Shown: piece by piece, positions 35,756-44,231 of the stretch
Layout of the letters: each line of letters starts with the position of its first letter
How positions within the stretch are numbered: position 1 is the first letter of the stretch
Origin: CAVUBL01 sp963837945
GTDB taxonomy: Bacteria; Acidobacteriota; Thermoanaerobaculia; Multivoradales; DATKCC01
Direction of reading: 5' to 3'
DNA length: 64,000 bases
Assembly: GCA_963837945.1 (NCBI GenBank)
Contig: CAWIQD010000001.1
Span: forward strand, 62,001-126,000
Translations under genes and position numbers: made by a program
The notes under the pieces: model-generated
What the model was told of the DNA's origin: nothing
The model's input: only the letters and a program-made list of their open reading frames with translations
Database searches by the model: none

Positions 35756-36580
35756 CTATCCCCGATGGGCGCCGGCCGTCGGCAGGTGGCGGAAGCCGTA
35801 GCCGCGGAAGACCTGGGCCGCCTCGGGCGAGAGCAGGAACTCCAGGAAGGCCCGCCCTCCGGGGCGGCCGCCCATGACCGGCGCGGCCCAGTAGACGATC
35901 TCCGGAGCCTCGCTCGAGGGCACCCGGTAGACCACTCGCACCCGGTCGGCCGAGCCGCCGGCGACGGCGTCGGTGGCGTAGACCACGCCCACCGGTACGC
36001 TCCCCGAGGCGACCGCCGCCAGGTTCGACCGGACGTCGAGCGCCGGCACGACCCGCGGGGCGAGCCGCGCCCAGACGCCGGCCCGCTCGAGCCAGGAGCG
36101 GGCGTACTGGCCGGCCGGCACCCCCTCGGGATCGGCGAGGCCCACCCGGTCGAAGGCGAGGAGGTCCGCCGCGCCGGCCACCGGGGCCTCGCCGCCGCGG
36201 GGCGCGATCACCACGAGCTGATTGCCGAGCAGGGCGACCGCGTGCTCCGACACCGTGCGCTTGGCCCGGTCGAGCTGCGCCCGGTTCGCCGAAACGAAGA
36301 GGTCGGCGGGAGCGCCGGCCGCGATCTGGCGCGCGAGAGTGTCGGAGCCGGCGAAGTTGAACTCGACCGCCGCCGCCCCCGGCTGGTGCTCGCGCCAGGC
36401 GGCGCCGGCGTCCTCGAGGGCGTCGGCGAGCGAGGCGGCCGCGAAGACCAGCACCGGCTGGTTACCGCAGCCCGTCTGGGCGAGGCCCAGGGCGACGGCC
36501 GCGGCGGTGGCGGCGAGGGCTACGGCCGCCCCGGCCGCCCGCCGCAACCCGCGTCGCAGCCTGCTCGTGGCTCGCTTCAT
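35756..36580 (-). CDS. modA: molybdate-binding lipoprotein ModA
   Basis: Solute-binding protein of the importer. The 274-residue product has an Arg-rich start, a hydrophobic signal and lipobox AQTGC near residue 38, so it is membrane-anchored. The mature part starts VLVFAAASLADALED, with the oxyanion-binding Ser positions, EFNFAGSDTLARQI and ADLFVSANRAQLD as in ModA. It begins 13 nt after the FAD oxidoreductase gene, which suggests co-transcription with that cluster. Confidence 0.94.
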   Translation of the reverse strand: MKRATSRLRRGLRRAAGAAVALAATAAAVALGLAQTGCGNQPVLVFAAASLADALEDAGAAWREHQPGAAAVEFNFAGSDTLARQIAAGAPADLFVSANRAQLDRAKRTVSEHAVALLGNQLVVIAPRGGEAPVAGAADLLAFDRVGLADPEGVPAGQYARSWLERAGVWARLAPRVVPALDVRSNLAAVASGSVPVGVVYATDAVAGGSADRVRVVYRVPSSEAPEIVYWAAPVMGGRPGGRAFLEFLLSPEAAQVFRGYGFRHLPTAGAHRG

Positions 36581-36593
36581 GGTCGGACGGAGC

Positions 36594-38240
36594 TTATCGC
36601 CCCGCCTCGGGGACGGCGCCGCGGAGCCGGGGAAGCGCCGCGCGCACCGCCTCCTCGCTCAGGCCGAGGACGTCGTGCGCCGCCACCAGGTCGCCCAGGT
36701 CGACCGGGTAGAGGTTCCCGCGGTCCGGCCGGCCGAGGCCGGCGACGTCGCGCGGGGCGATCGTACCGCGCATCCAGCGGGCGAAGCCCCGGCGTGCGGC
36801 CTCGTCCCCGCCGAGGGCCTCCGCAAGCCGCCGCTCCGCCGCGGTGAGGATCGCCTCCAGAATCGGGTCGCCGGCACCCAGGAAGCCCTCCCAGCACCAC
36901 CCTCCGGTGCCGGCCCGCTCCGCCGCCAGCAGGCGCTGGCGTGCCTCGGACCAGCTCGCCGCCGCGAAGTAGAGCAGGCTCCAGGGGGCGAAGAGGTCGA
37001 GCCCGGCGCCCGTGGCCACCCCTTGCGCGCTCAAGGCGGCGAAGGCGCCGGCGGCGAGCCGTTCGATCCGGTCGGCCTCCCGGGCGAGGAGCCGCCCGTA
37101 GCGCTCGAGGGCCGCACCGTCGGGCACGCCGCCCGCCTCGAGCAGGGCGGCGGCCCGCTCGACGCCGAGGAGGCTCCACGCGATCCCGGTCGAGAAGAGC
37201 GGCGTCGAGAAGGCGTAGCCGTGGGGCAGGACCAGCCAGCCCGGGCCGGCGGCCCGCGTGAGGCGGCGCTGGAGGCGCGGCACGAAGCCGACCGGCCGGA
37301 GTGCCCGCGCGCCCGCGAGCTGGGCTTCCAGGGTCGGATAGCGCGCGACGAGCGCCCGGAACGCCGCCTCCGGATCGGCCGCCGCGGCCCCCCGCCGCGC
37401 CGTCTCCGCCGCCTCGCCGAGGAGCTCGACCCCGGCGCTCACCACCCCGTCGTCGAAGCGCAGGGCGTACATCCACCCCTCGTCCAGGAGATGGTGCACC
37501 GCGGCGCGCTCGTCGGGATAGGGACCGGGAGGGCCGAGCCGGCCGCCGGCCGCCGCTTCGAGCGGCGCGGCCCCTCCGAAGTGCCCGAAGAGCAGCGCGG
37601 ACTCGATCCGCGACCTCCCCGGCGCGAGGCCGAGAGCCCGCGCGAGGAGGCCGCCGGCGCCGGTCGCGTCGACCAGGAAGGAAGCGCGGATCTCGTACGG
37701 CGAGCCCTTCGCCGGCCGGACCGGCGTGGCCCGCAGGCGGCATCCCTCGGGTCCGATCTCGTCGACCGCGAGCTCGGTCCGCTCGCGGACCTCGACCCCT
37801 TCGGCCGCCGCCCGCGCCACCAGGTGGGCGTCGACGTCGGCGCGCAGCCAGTGGCTGTCGGCCACCGCCTCGTTCGGGCTCGCGGCGACCAGCAGGCGCC
37901 GGCGGCGGCTCTCCGGGTCGGACGAATCCGGCGCGAAGGCGCGGCCGGAACGCTGGGCGAGGAAGGTGAACCCCCGCTTGAGCCCCCGCCCCAGGCTCGG
38001 AAGGTCGCGGGACCAGCGGCCGTATGCGGCGAGCGAATCGAGGTCCGGCAGGTCGTAGCGCACCGCCAGCCGCTCGAGGGCGAGGGCGGCGAGCGGGGTC
38101 GAGGACTCGCCGAGGGCGAAGCGCGGGTGGCTCCCTCGCTCGGCCAGGAGGACCCGCCGCCCGGCCCGGGCAAGGGCGCGGGCGAGGATCGAGCCCGCGA
38201 AGCCGGAGCCGGCGACGACGACGTCGAAGCGCTCGCTCAA
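36594..38240 (-). CDS. FAD-dependent oxidoreductase, halogenase-like superfamily
   Basis: Flavoprotein of 548 residues starting with TTG 38240 (TTGA overlap with the radical SAM gene). The N-terminus VVVAGSGFAGSILARALARAG is a GxGxxG Rossmann motif, followed by LLAERG and PRFALGESSTPLA, the pattern shared with flavin-dependent halogenases and related reductases, and later FLVDATGAGGLLARALG near 210. The WxWxIP halogenase motif is absent; the equivalent region reads EGWMYALRFDDG. It is therefore more likely an oxidase or reductase than a halogenase. The C-terminal 200 residues are helical and not assignable. Confidence 0.75.
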   Translation of the reverse strand: MSERFDVVVAGSGFAGSILARALARAGRRVLLAERGSHPRFALGESSTPLAALALERLAVRYDLPDLDSLAAYGRWSRDLPSLGRGLKRGFTFLAQRSGRAFAPDSSDPESRRRRLLVAASPNEAVADSHWLRADVDAHLVARAAAEGVEVRERTELAVDEIGPEGCRLRATPVRPAKGSPYEIRASFLVDATGAGGLLARALGLAPGRSRIESALLFGHFGGAAPLEAAAGGRLGPPGPYPDERAAVHHLLDEGWMYALRFDDGVVSAGVELLGEAAETARRGAAAADPEAAFRALVARYPTLEAQLAGARALRPVGFVPRLQRRLTRAAGPGWLVLPHGYAFSTPLFSTGIAWSLLGVERAAALLEAGGVPDGAALERYGRLLAREADRIERLAAGAFAALSAQGVATGAGLDLFAPWSLLYFAAASWSEARQRLLAAERAGTGGWCWEGFLGAGDPILEAILTAAERRLAEALGGDEAARRGFARWMRGTIAPRDVAGLGRPDRGNLYPVDLGDLVAAHDVLGLSEEAVRAALPRLRGAVPEAGR

Positions 38241-39263
38241 CCGGACGCTCCGGCCGCTCCGGCGAAGCCACAGGCATCGCAGGGCGCGATCGGCTCGAGC
38301 CGGCCGCCGAGGTTCGCGCGCCGCAGGCGCTCGCGCCGGGCCGGGAGGCAGGCCGGACAGCGGGCGAGGCGCTCGAGATCCCAGAGGTCGGCGCTCGCCA
38401 CCGCACCCGCGCGGGCCGCGGGCAGGGCGAGCGAGCCCGCGAGCGCCGCTTCCAGGTCGTCGAGCGCGGGCCAGGCGACCTCGCCGCGCCGCGCGAGCTC
38501 CTCGAGCGCTCCGTTGCCGCCGCGCAGGGGGATGAGCGCCGCGTGGCAGGCGCCGGCCGCGAAGGCGTGATCCGCCGAGCGGACCGCCCACTCGACCGCC
38601 TCGCCCGCCGGCACCCGGGGCGCGCCGACCAGGACGAAGCCGCGAACGTCGACTCCTCCGGCCCGGAGCGCGGTAGCGGCGCGCCCGAAGTCCTCGAGCT
38701 CCATCCCCTTGCCGAGCTGCCGAAAAGCGTCCGGGTGGACCGTCTCGAGCCCCATCGCCACCTCCAGGCGGCCGGCGAGGAGCCCGGCGAAGCGCCGCCA
38801 GAGCTCGGCGCCGGCGCCGAGGACGAGCCGCGGATGGCACTCGACCACGATCCGCGAGAAGGGGCGGGCGAGCGCGGCGAGCGCGGCAAGGTCGCCCGGC
38901 GGCACCGACCGGCGATCGAAGAAGTTGCTGGCGTTGTAGAGCTTGAGCACGCCGCCCGCGATCGCCCTGCGCTCGGCGGGTCCGAGCTCGGCGAGGGCCC
39001 GGCGGACCTGCTCGGCGACCGCGCCCTCCGGGGTCGGACCGTCGAGGGTGTGGCGCCAGAGGTCGCAGAAGACGCAGGTGAAGGGGCACTCGGCGCCGGC
39101 CAGCAAGAGAGTGAGCGCCGGCGCCACGGCCGGCGAGCCACCGCCGCCGGGCACCCGCTCCTCCTCGCGCAGCACGGCGACCGGCCGCCAGGCGTCCGGA
39201 GGCCTCCTTGGCGCCCCGCAGCTCGCGTACCCGGCGGGCGGTCAGGCGCCCGGCCGCGCTCAC
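38237..39263 (-). CDS. radical SAM protein (frameshifted near the start)
   Basis: Fe-S/SAM enzyme of about 341 residues when read across one frame change. The cluster motif is CPFTCVFC near residue 55, followed by DLWRHTLDG; the C-terminus has two further pairs, CPAC and CDAC, which may bind zinc or a second cluster. GTG 39263 overlaps the stop of the preceding gene (GTGA) and gives SAAGRLTARRVRELRGAK, then the frame shifts at about 39205-39209 (surplus base in AAGGAGG) into RPPDAWRPVAVLREEER. Elp3-like radical SAM features are present (EVAMGLETVHPDAFRQLGKGM). Substrate unknown. Confidence 0.8.
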
Positions 39264-40591
39264 GCGAAGAGCGACAGGAAGTGCTCCCGGTAGCGCGGCT
39301 CGGCCTGCCCCAGGCTCGCCGCTCGCGTCGCCTCCGGCACCGCTCCGTCCTGGAACCGCCGCTTGGGATAGACCGGCAGGTCGCGGCCGGTCAGGGCCTT
39401 GATCCCGCGGGCCAGGACCTCCCCCTTGAGCGCGTAGAGCCGCTCGGTCGATCCCCGGGTGAGCTCGTCGAAGGGGATCGCCTCCGCGATCTCGACCACC
39501 GCCGGGCGGGTCAGCGGGCTGAAGGCGGCGAAGCCGAGGCGGGCGGCCGGCGCGTACGTGCGCACGCACCCCCGGCTATAGCCGCCCGAGTAGGTCAGGG
39601 AGTGCTTGATCGCGGCCACTCCCCAGCCCTCCTGGTAGAGCATCGAGTTGCCCACCACGCTCCGGATGGTGAGCTCGCCGCCGTCCTCGAGCGGGTAGTC
39701 CTTCAGGTTCTCGTCGCCGCCGTCGCCGTCGACCAGCAAGCGCCAGTCCGGGTAGCGCTCCCGGACGCCCCGGGCGAGCGCCAGGGCGGCCGCCGCGCAC
39801 TCGACGTCGAGGGGCTTGTAGTCCTCGATCACCGCCACCGCCTCGAACGGATCGAGCGCCGAGGCCGGCACCTCGACCGTCTCGCCCAGCATCTCGAGGT
39901 CGACCGCGCGCAGGAACTCGCGGGCCTGCCGGGCGTCGTCGCCGCCGCCGTCGACCGCCAGGGTGAACGCCTTGAGGCGGGCCGGGCTCCGGCCCAGGGA
40001 GCGGAGCACGTGCTCCAGCGCGAGGAGCACCGAGCCGCTGTCGAGACCGCCCGAGAAGGGCACCCCGATCGGCTCGCCCTCGGGCACCGCCAGGAGCCAG
40101 GCGCGGAGCTCCTCGGCGAGCGCGCCGGCGTAGAGCTCGCCGATCCGGTCGAGGTCGGGCGGCAGGACCCCCCGGGGCGGGTCGAAGAAGCGCCGGTAGG
40201 TGGGATTCGGATCGGGGCAGCCGACGAGGCGCAGGGTCAGCACGTGGTGAGCCGGCACCATGCGGGTGTAGCTCGGGTGGAACTGCTCGCCGTAACCCTC
40301 CGCCTCCAGGCACTCGCGGATGGCGTCGATGCGCTCGGCCACCACCAGCATCGGGCCGGTCGCCTCCTTGGCGAGGAAGTAGCGCAAGGGGCGGTCGAGG
40401 CTCCGGGCGAGGCGCACGCGCTCCCCCTCGCGAGCGACCAGGGCGAACGAGCCGTGGATGCCCAACACCCCCTCGGGATCGGCGGCGAGGACCCGCGCAC
40501 GGGCCTCCTCGACGCTCGGGTCGAGGATCTGCTGGCTCTCGGGCGGAACGAGGTCGAGGACGCGGGCGATCGGCTTGGTGAGGCTCTGCAT
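39260..40591 (-). CDS. asparagine-synthase-like ATP-dependent amidotransferase/ligase
   Basis: The 443-residue product starts at ATG 40591 behind GGAGG. Its C-terminal part is an asparagine-synthase ATP-pyrophosphatase domain: PFSGGLDSGSVLLAL near 205, VDGDGGDENLKDY near 310 and KRRFQDGAVP near 410. The N-terminal part keeps a remnant of the class II glutaminase fold (GIHGSFALVAREGERVRLARSLDRP) but lacks the initial catalytic Cys, so it should not use glutamine itself. Relatives without glutaminase activity include lactam and lasso-peptide cyclases. It heads a coupled run with the radical SAM and FAD genes. Confidence 0.8.
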   Translation of the reverse strand: MQSLTKPIARVLDLVPPESQQILDPSVEEARARVLAADPEGVLGIHGSFALVAREGERVRLARSLDRPLRYFLAKEATGPMLVVAERIDAIRECLEAEGYGEQFHPSYTRMVPAHHVLTLRLVGCPDPNPTYRRFFDPPRGVLPPDLDRIGELYAGALAEELRAWLLAVPEGEPIGVPFSGGLDSGSVLLALEHVLRSLGRSPARLKAFTLAVDGGGDDARQAREFLRAVDLEMLGETVEVPASALDPFEAVAVIEDYKPLDVECAAAALALARGVRERYPDWRLLVDGDGGDENLKDYPLEDGGELTIRSVVGNSMLYQEGWGVAAIKHSLTYSGGYSRGCVRTYAPAARLGFAAFSPLTRPAVVEIAEAIPFDELTRGSTERLYALKGEVLARGIKALTGRDLPVYPKRRFQDGAVPEATRAASLGQAEPRYREHFLSLFA

Positions 40592-40662
40592 GCGGGTGCC
40601 TCCGGCGGTAGGGCGGTTCGACGGCTGGGCGCCCACGTGCGGCCGGGGCGCCGACGCTGCCG

Positions 40663-40668
40663 ATTATA
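40663..40668 (-). promoter_or_regulatory. -10 element of the asparagine-synthase-like operon
   Basis: Perfect TATAAT on the minus strand in the 126-nt gap before the gene, about 72 nt from its ATG. No matching -35 is visible. The position suggests that the run 40591-33991 is transcribed separately from the muramidase gene. Confidence 0.45.
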
Positions 40669-40717
40669 GAGGCCCGCTCGGCCCCTCCGGGACGATCCTC
40701 CGCCCGGCGCCCGAGGC

Positions 40718-41686
40718 TCAGGCGGGCTCGCCCGCAGTCGGCCGCACCGCTTCGAACGCCTCGAAAGAGCTCCGGATGCGCTCCCCGTACTCCGCCGCCT
40801 GGCCCGAGCCGTTGTAGCGACTGGCGAATTCCTCGAAGCGTCCGCGCCGCAGGGCCTCGAGCATCGGCGAGGTAGTTCCCGGGCCCTTGACGAAGTCGAA
40901 GAGGCCGAGGATCTGGAAGCGGACGTCCGCCTGGAACCGGTCGAACATCTCGCGCGGCGAGTCGTAGCCCAGCAGGTGGTGGTTCGAGCCCAGGATCTGC
41001 GGTCCGCCCATGCTGATCGAGCGGATCGCCGCGGCCTCGTCGAGACCGCGGGCGAAGTCGAAGACCCGCCACTCGCCGGCCTGGCCGGTGTGGACCTTGG
41101 ACCACGGCTCGGCGTCCCCGGCGCGCAACTCGTGGCCGAGCCAGCGCTTGTCGCGATCGAACCGGAAGTGCTCGGCGAAGGTCTCGGCGTGGGCCTCGCC
41201 CCACCATTTCCAGAAGTGGTGGTTCTCGAACCGGATGACCATCCGGCCGTCGGCGCCGAACCCGCGGCCGCCCGACTCGACGCACAGCACCGCGACCGAT
41301 CCGGCCGCCGGCACGCGGACCGCGCCGCTCAGGGTCCCGAGCAGCCCGCCCTGGCCGTTCCAGGTCCCGGCCGCCTGGCGCTGGACGGCGGTGAACCCGG
41401 GACCGATCGCGATCCTCTCGGCGTCCGCCGGGGCGAGCGGCACCGACACGAGGTCCTCCCGGTCGCGGAGGAAGCCGGCGGCCGGGCTGGCGTCGAGGAC
41501 CGTCAGCCAGTCGCCGTGGACGAAGCCCTCGAGGTCGCCGGCCGCGACCCGGTACCAGGCGCCCGCCGGCTCGAGGACCGTGACCCGGCTGCCGCGCTCG
41601 AGCTTGCCCACGACCTCGCCGTCGGTCGAAGGCTCGGCGCGGAGGTTGAGGACGCTGGCGGTCACGACCCCGACGGTCTCGCTCAT
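40718..41686 (-). CDS. SH3-domain N-acetylmuramidase, endolysin-like (DUF3380)
   Basis: Predicted peptidoglycan hydrolase of 322 residues. Residues 5-65 form a bacterial SH3 domain (VTASVLNLRAEPSTDGEVVGKL and GFVHGDWL). From about 90 follows the muramidase domain seen in phage endolysins such as SPN1S: AVLCVESGGRGF with the likely catalytic Glu near 135, FENHHFWKWWG, then GGPQILGSNHHLLGYDSP. No signal peptide or membrane segment is visible, so export would need a holin, an injection machine or lysis. No other phage gene is nearby. RBS GGGAGGAG precedes the ATG. Confidence 0.85.
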   Translation of the reverse strand: MSETVGVVTASVLNLRAEPSTDGEVVGKLERGSRVTVLEPAGAWYRVAAGDLEGFVHGDWLTVLDASPAAGFLRDREDLVSVPLAPADAERIAIGPGFTAVQRQAAGTWNGQGGLLGTLSGAVRVPAAGSVAVLCVESGGRGFGADGRMVIRFENHHFWKWWGEAHAETFAEHFRFDRDKRWLGHELRAGDAEPWSKVHTGQAGEWRVFDFARGLDEAAAIRSISMGGPQILGSNHHLLGYDSPREMFDRFQADVRFQILGLFDFVKGPGTTSPMLEALRRGRFEEFASRYNGSGQAAEYGERIRSSFEAFEAVRPTAGEPA

Positions 41687-41802
41687 GACGGCTCCTCCCG
41701 TGGCTGGTCTCCGGCGCCGCCGTCGAGGCGACGGCCGGCGCTCAAGAAAGAGTTGCCGGACCGCCCCGTTCCGTGACAGCGGGTGGGAGGCGGGGCCGCC
41801 CG

Positions 41803-41838
41803 TTGACTCGACCCCTCCTTTGTGGCTACAATGGCCAC
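41803..41838 (+). promoter_or_regulatory. toxin-antitoxin promoter with operator-like palindrome over the -10
   Basis: TTGACT (41803-41808), an 18-nt spacer and TACAAT (41827-41832). The -10 lies at the centre of a palindrome GTGGC (41822-41826) TACAATG GCCAC (41834-41838). This is the expected place for an antitoxin-bound operator that shuts off its own promoter. Confidence 0.65.
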
Positions 41839-41848
41839 GGAGGCCCTC

Positions 41849-42136
41849 ATGAAGACCGTCAGCACTCGCGAGCTCAAGGATCGCCTTTCGGCCTACCTTC
41901 GGCGTGCCCAGGACGGGGAACGCATCCTGGTCCTGCGCGGCGGCCGCGCGGTGGCGGCGCTGGTTCCCCTAGCCGAGGTGGAAGGGCTGGACGAGGACGG
42001 CCGGCTTCGCCAGCTCGCGGCGCAAGAGCTCATCGAGCTGCCCGAGAGCTCGGCGCCCCCGAGCTGGCTCTCGACGCCGAGGATCCCGAGCCGCGGCAAG
42101 GACGCCTCCGCGATGGTCCTCGAGGACCGCAGGTGA
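41849..42136 (+). CDS. antitoxin of the Phd/YefM family
   Basis: DNA-binding antitoxin of 95 residues starting at ATG 41849 behind GGAGG; an upstream ATG at 41822 lies inside the operator and is unlikely. The N-terminus KTVSTRELKDRLSAYLRRAQDGERILVLRGGRAVAALVPL is the Phd/YefM dimerisation and DNA-binding fold; the C-terminal part is the disordered toxin-binding tail. The stop overlaps the toxin GTG. Confidence 0.9.
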   Translation: MKTVSTRELKDRLSAYLRRAQDGERILVLRGGRAVAALVPLAEVEGLDEDGRLRQLAAQELIELPESSAPPSWLSTPRIPSRGKDASAMVLEDRR

Positions 42137-42603
42137 TCCTGTTCGCCGACACCAGCGCCCTGGTCAAGCTCTACGTCGACGAGATCGGCAGCCTGGAGAT
42201 GGCCGAGCGGGTCCATCGCCCGGAGGGCGGTCGGCTCGCCCTGTCGGTCCTGGCGTATCCCGAGGTCCACGCCACCTTCGCCCGCCGGCTCCGCGAGTCG
42301 CTCCTCTCGGCCGAGGAGCACGCGGCGCTGGGCTCGCGGTTCGAAAAGGACTGGCAGACCGGGATCCGGGTCGCGCTCGGCTCCCAGGTGCTGCGCTGGA
42401 TCCCCCGCCTGTGCAGCGAGCACCCCCTGCGCGGGGCCGACGCCGCCCATCTGGCGAGCGCCCTCGAGCTCCTCGACGCCGGCCTCGAGGTGACTTTCGC
42501 CGCCAGCGACATCCGCCTCACCGAGGCCGCCGAGGCCTTCGGCCTGGACGTCTTCGACCCCGCCCGCTCGGGAGGAGCGAGCGGCTGGATCGCCGAGCCC
42601 TGA
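42133..42603 (+). CDS. PIN-domain ribonuclease toxin, VapC-like
   Basis: Toxin of 156 residues starting with GTG 42133 (GTGA overlap with the antitoxin). It has the PIN acidic residues: FADTSALVKLY near residue 5, Glu in AYPEVHATF near 42, Asp in GADAAHLASAL near 105 and FAASDIRL near 127. The pairing of a Phd/YefM-type antitoxin with a VapC-type toxin is common in type II systems. Confidence 0.9.
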   Translation: MILFADTSALVKLYVDEIGSLEMAERVHRPEGGRLALSVLAYPEVHATFARRLRESLLSAEEHAALGSRFEKDWQTGIRVALGSQVLRWIPRLCSEHPLRGADAAHLASALELLDAGLEVTFAASDIRLTEAAEAFGLDVFDPARSGGASGWIAEP

Positions 42604-42782
42604 GCCGCCCGTCGCCCCACCCCCGCCCCACCCCGGCGCGTCCTCTCTCCCTACCCGTTCGGCGCCTTGCGCCGCCTCCCCCGGGCCCTGGTAGGATCAC
42701 CTCGGCCGGCATCCGCCCTCTCCTCCCCCGGAGCCCCGGACCGCACTCCTAGCCAACCATCACAACGACAACCGAGGAATCC

Positions 42783-43931
42783 ATGACGGAAGTCTTCATC
42801 CCGAAGGAGACCGAGACGGGAGAGACCCGCGTCGCGGCCACCCCCGAGACCGTCCACCGGATGGTCAAGGACGGTCTCGCAGTCGCCGTCGAATCCGGAG
42901 CGGGGGCCGCCTCCTGGTTCTCCGATGCCGCCTACGAGAAGGCCGGCGCCCGGGTCGTCCCCGGCTCCGACGCCGCGCAGGCCTGGAGCTCGGCCGACGC
43001 CGTGCTCGCGGTCCGCGCACCGGCCGCCGAGCTCGCCGCCTCGATGCGCCAGGGCGCGGTGCTCGTCGGCCTGCTCGCCCCGTATAAGAACGCCGGCCTC
43101 GCCCAGCGCCTCGCCGAGCGGGGGGTCACCTCGCTCGCCATGGAGCTCGTCCCCCGGATCAGCCGCGCCCAGTCGATGGACGCGCTGTCCTCGCAGGCCT
43201 CGATCGCCGGTTACAAGGCGGTACTGCTGGCCGCCGCCCGCCTCGGACGGTACTTCCCGCTCCTGATGACCGCGGCCGGCACCATCCCGCCGTCGCGCGT
43301 GGTCGTCATGGGCGCCGGCGTCGCCGGCCTGCAGGCGATCGCCACCGCCAAGCGGCTGGGCGCGATCGTCGAGGTCTCCGACATCCGCGAGGCCGTCAAG
43401 GAGCAGGTCGAGTCCCTGGGCGGACGCTTCATCGAGCTGCCGCTCGAGGAGTCCGGCGAAGGCGAGGGCGGCTACGCCCGCGAGATGGGCGAGGACTTCC
43501 TCCGCCGCCAGCGCGAGATCGTCACCCAGCACCTCTCGCACGCCAACGCCGCGATCACCACCGCGCTGGTGCCCGGCAAGCCCGCCCCCCGCCTGATCAC
43601 GGCCGAGATGGTGCGCCAGATGCGCCCCGGCGCGGTGATCGTCGACCTCGCCGTCGAGCAGGGCGGCAACTGCGAGCTGTCGCGCGCCGACGAGGTCGTC
43701 CGCGAAGGCGGCGTGACCATCCTGGCGCCGTCGAACCTCGCCGCCTCGATGCCCGAGGACGCGAGCACGCTCTACGCGCGCAACGTCCTCGCCCTGCTCG
43801 GCCTGATGGTCAAGGACGGGGCGCTCGGCCTCGACCTCGAAGACGAGGTCATCGCCGGGAGCCTGCTGACCCACGGCGGCGAGATCGTCCACGCCCCGAC
43901 CGCCAAGAGCCTCCAGGAGGTGACCCCGTGA
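42783..43931 (+). CDS. pntAA: NAD(P) transhydrogenase subunit alpha part 1
   Basis: NAD(H)-binding dI component of proton-translocating transhydrogenase. The 382-residue product starts FIPKETETGETRVAATPETV, has the Rossmann motif VVMGAGVAGLQAIATAKRLGA near 180 and ITTALVPGKPAPRLI near 260, as in alanine dehydrogenase/PntA proteins. The alpha chain is split in two genes, the Rhodospirillum-type arrangement. A TAGGAT box at 42692-42697 may be its -10. It overlaps pntAB by 4 nt. Confidence 0.96.
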   Translation: MTEVFIPKETETGETRVAATPETVHRMVKDGLAVAVESGAGAASWFSDAAYEKAGARVVPGSDAAQAWSSADAVLAVRAPAAELAASMRQGAVLVGLLAPYKNAGLAQRLAERGVTSLAMELVPRISRAQSMDALSSQASIAGYKAVLLAAARLGRYFPLLMTAAGTIPPSRVVVMGAGVAGLQAIATAKRLGAIVEVSDIREAVKEQVESLGGRFIELPLEESGEGEGGYAREMGEDFLRRQREIVTQHLSHANAAITTALVPGKPAPRLITAEMVRQMRPGAVIVDLAVEQGGNCELSRADEVVREGGVTILAPSNLAASMPEDASTLYARNVLALLGLMVKDGALGLDLEDEVIAGSLLTHGGEIVHAPTAKSLQEVTP

Positions 43932-44218
43932 CCGCAGACCTGCTCTTCGGCATCTACGTCTTCGTGCTGGCGATGTTCGTCGGCTTCGAGATCATCACCA
44001 AGGTGCCGCCGACCCTCCACACCCCGCTCATGTCCGGCGCCAACGCGGTGTCGGGTATCACCATCGTGGGCGCCCTGATCGCCGCTCAGACCGGCTCGAT
44101 CACCATGTCGAACGTGCTGGGCTGCTTCGCCGTCATCTTCGCCACGATCAACGTCGTGGGGGGCTTCATGGTCACCGACCGGATGCTCCAGATGTTCGGC
44201 CGCAAGAAGAAGAGCTAG
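43928..44218 (+). CDS. pntAB: NAD(P) transhydrogenase subunit alpha part 2
   Basis: Membrane part of the split alpha subunit: 96 residues with about three helices, starting with GTG 43928. It contains KVPPTLHTPLMSGANAVSGIT, the conserved dII loop. It lies between pntAA (4-nt overlap) and pntB (13-nt gap). Confidence 0.95.
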   Translation: MTADLLFGIYVFVLAMFVGFEIITKVPPTLHTPLMSGANAVSGITIVGALIAAQTGSITMSNVLGCFAVIFATINVVGGFMVTDRMLQMFGRKKKS

Positions 44219-44231
44219 AGGAGCGCGCATC

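Noticed and set aside
36594..38240. Flavin-dependent tryptophan halogenase
   Set aside because: GxGxxG and GESSTP match the superfamily, but WxWxIP is missing, so a halogenase call is not supported.
40718..41686. Prophage remnant
   Set aside because: Only the muramidase is phage-like; no integrase, structural gene, attachment site or tRNA is nearby.
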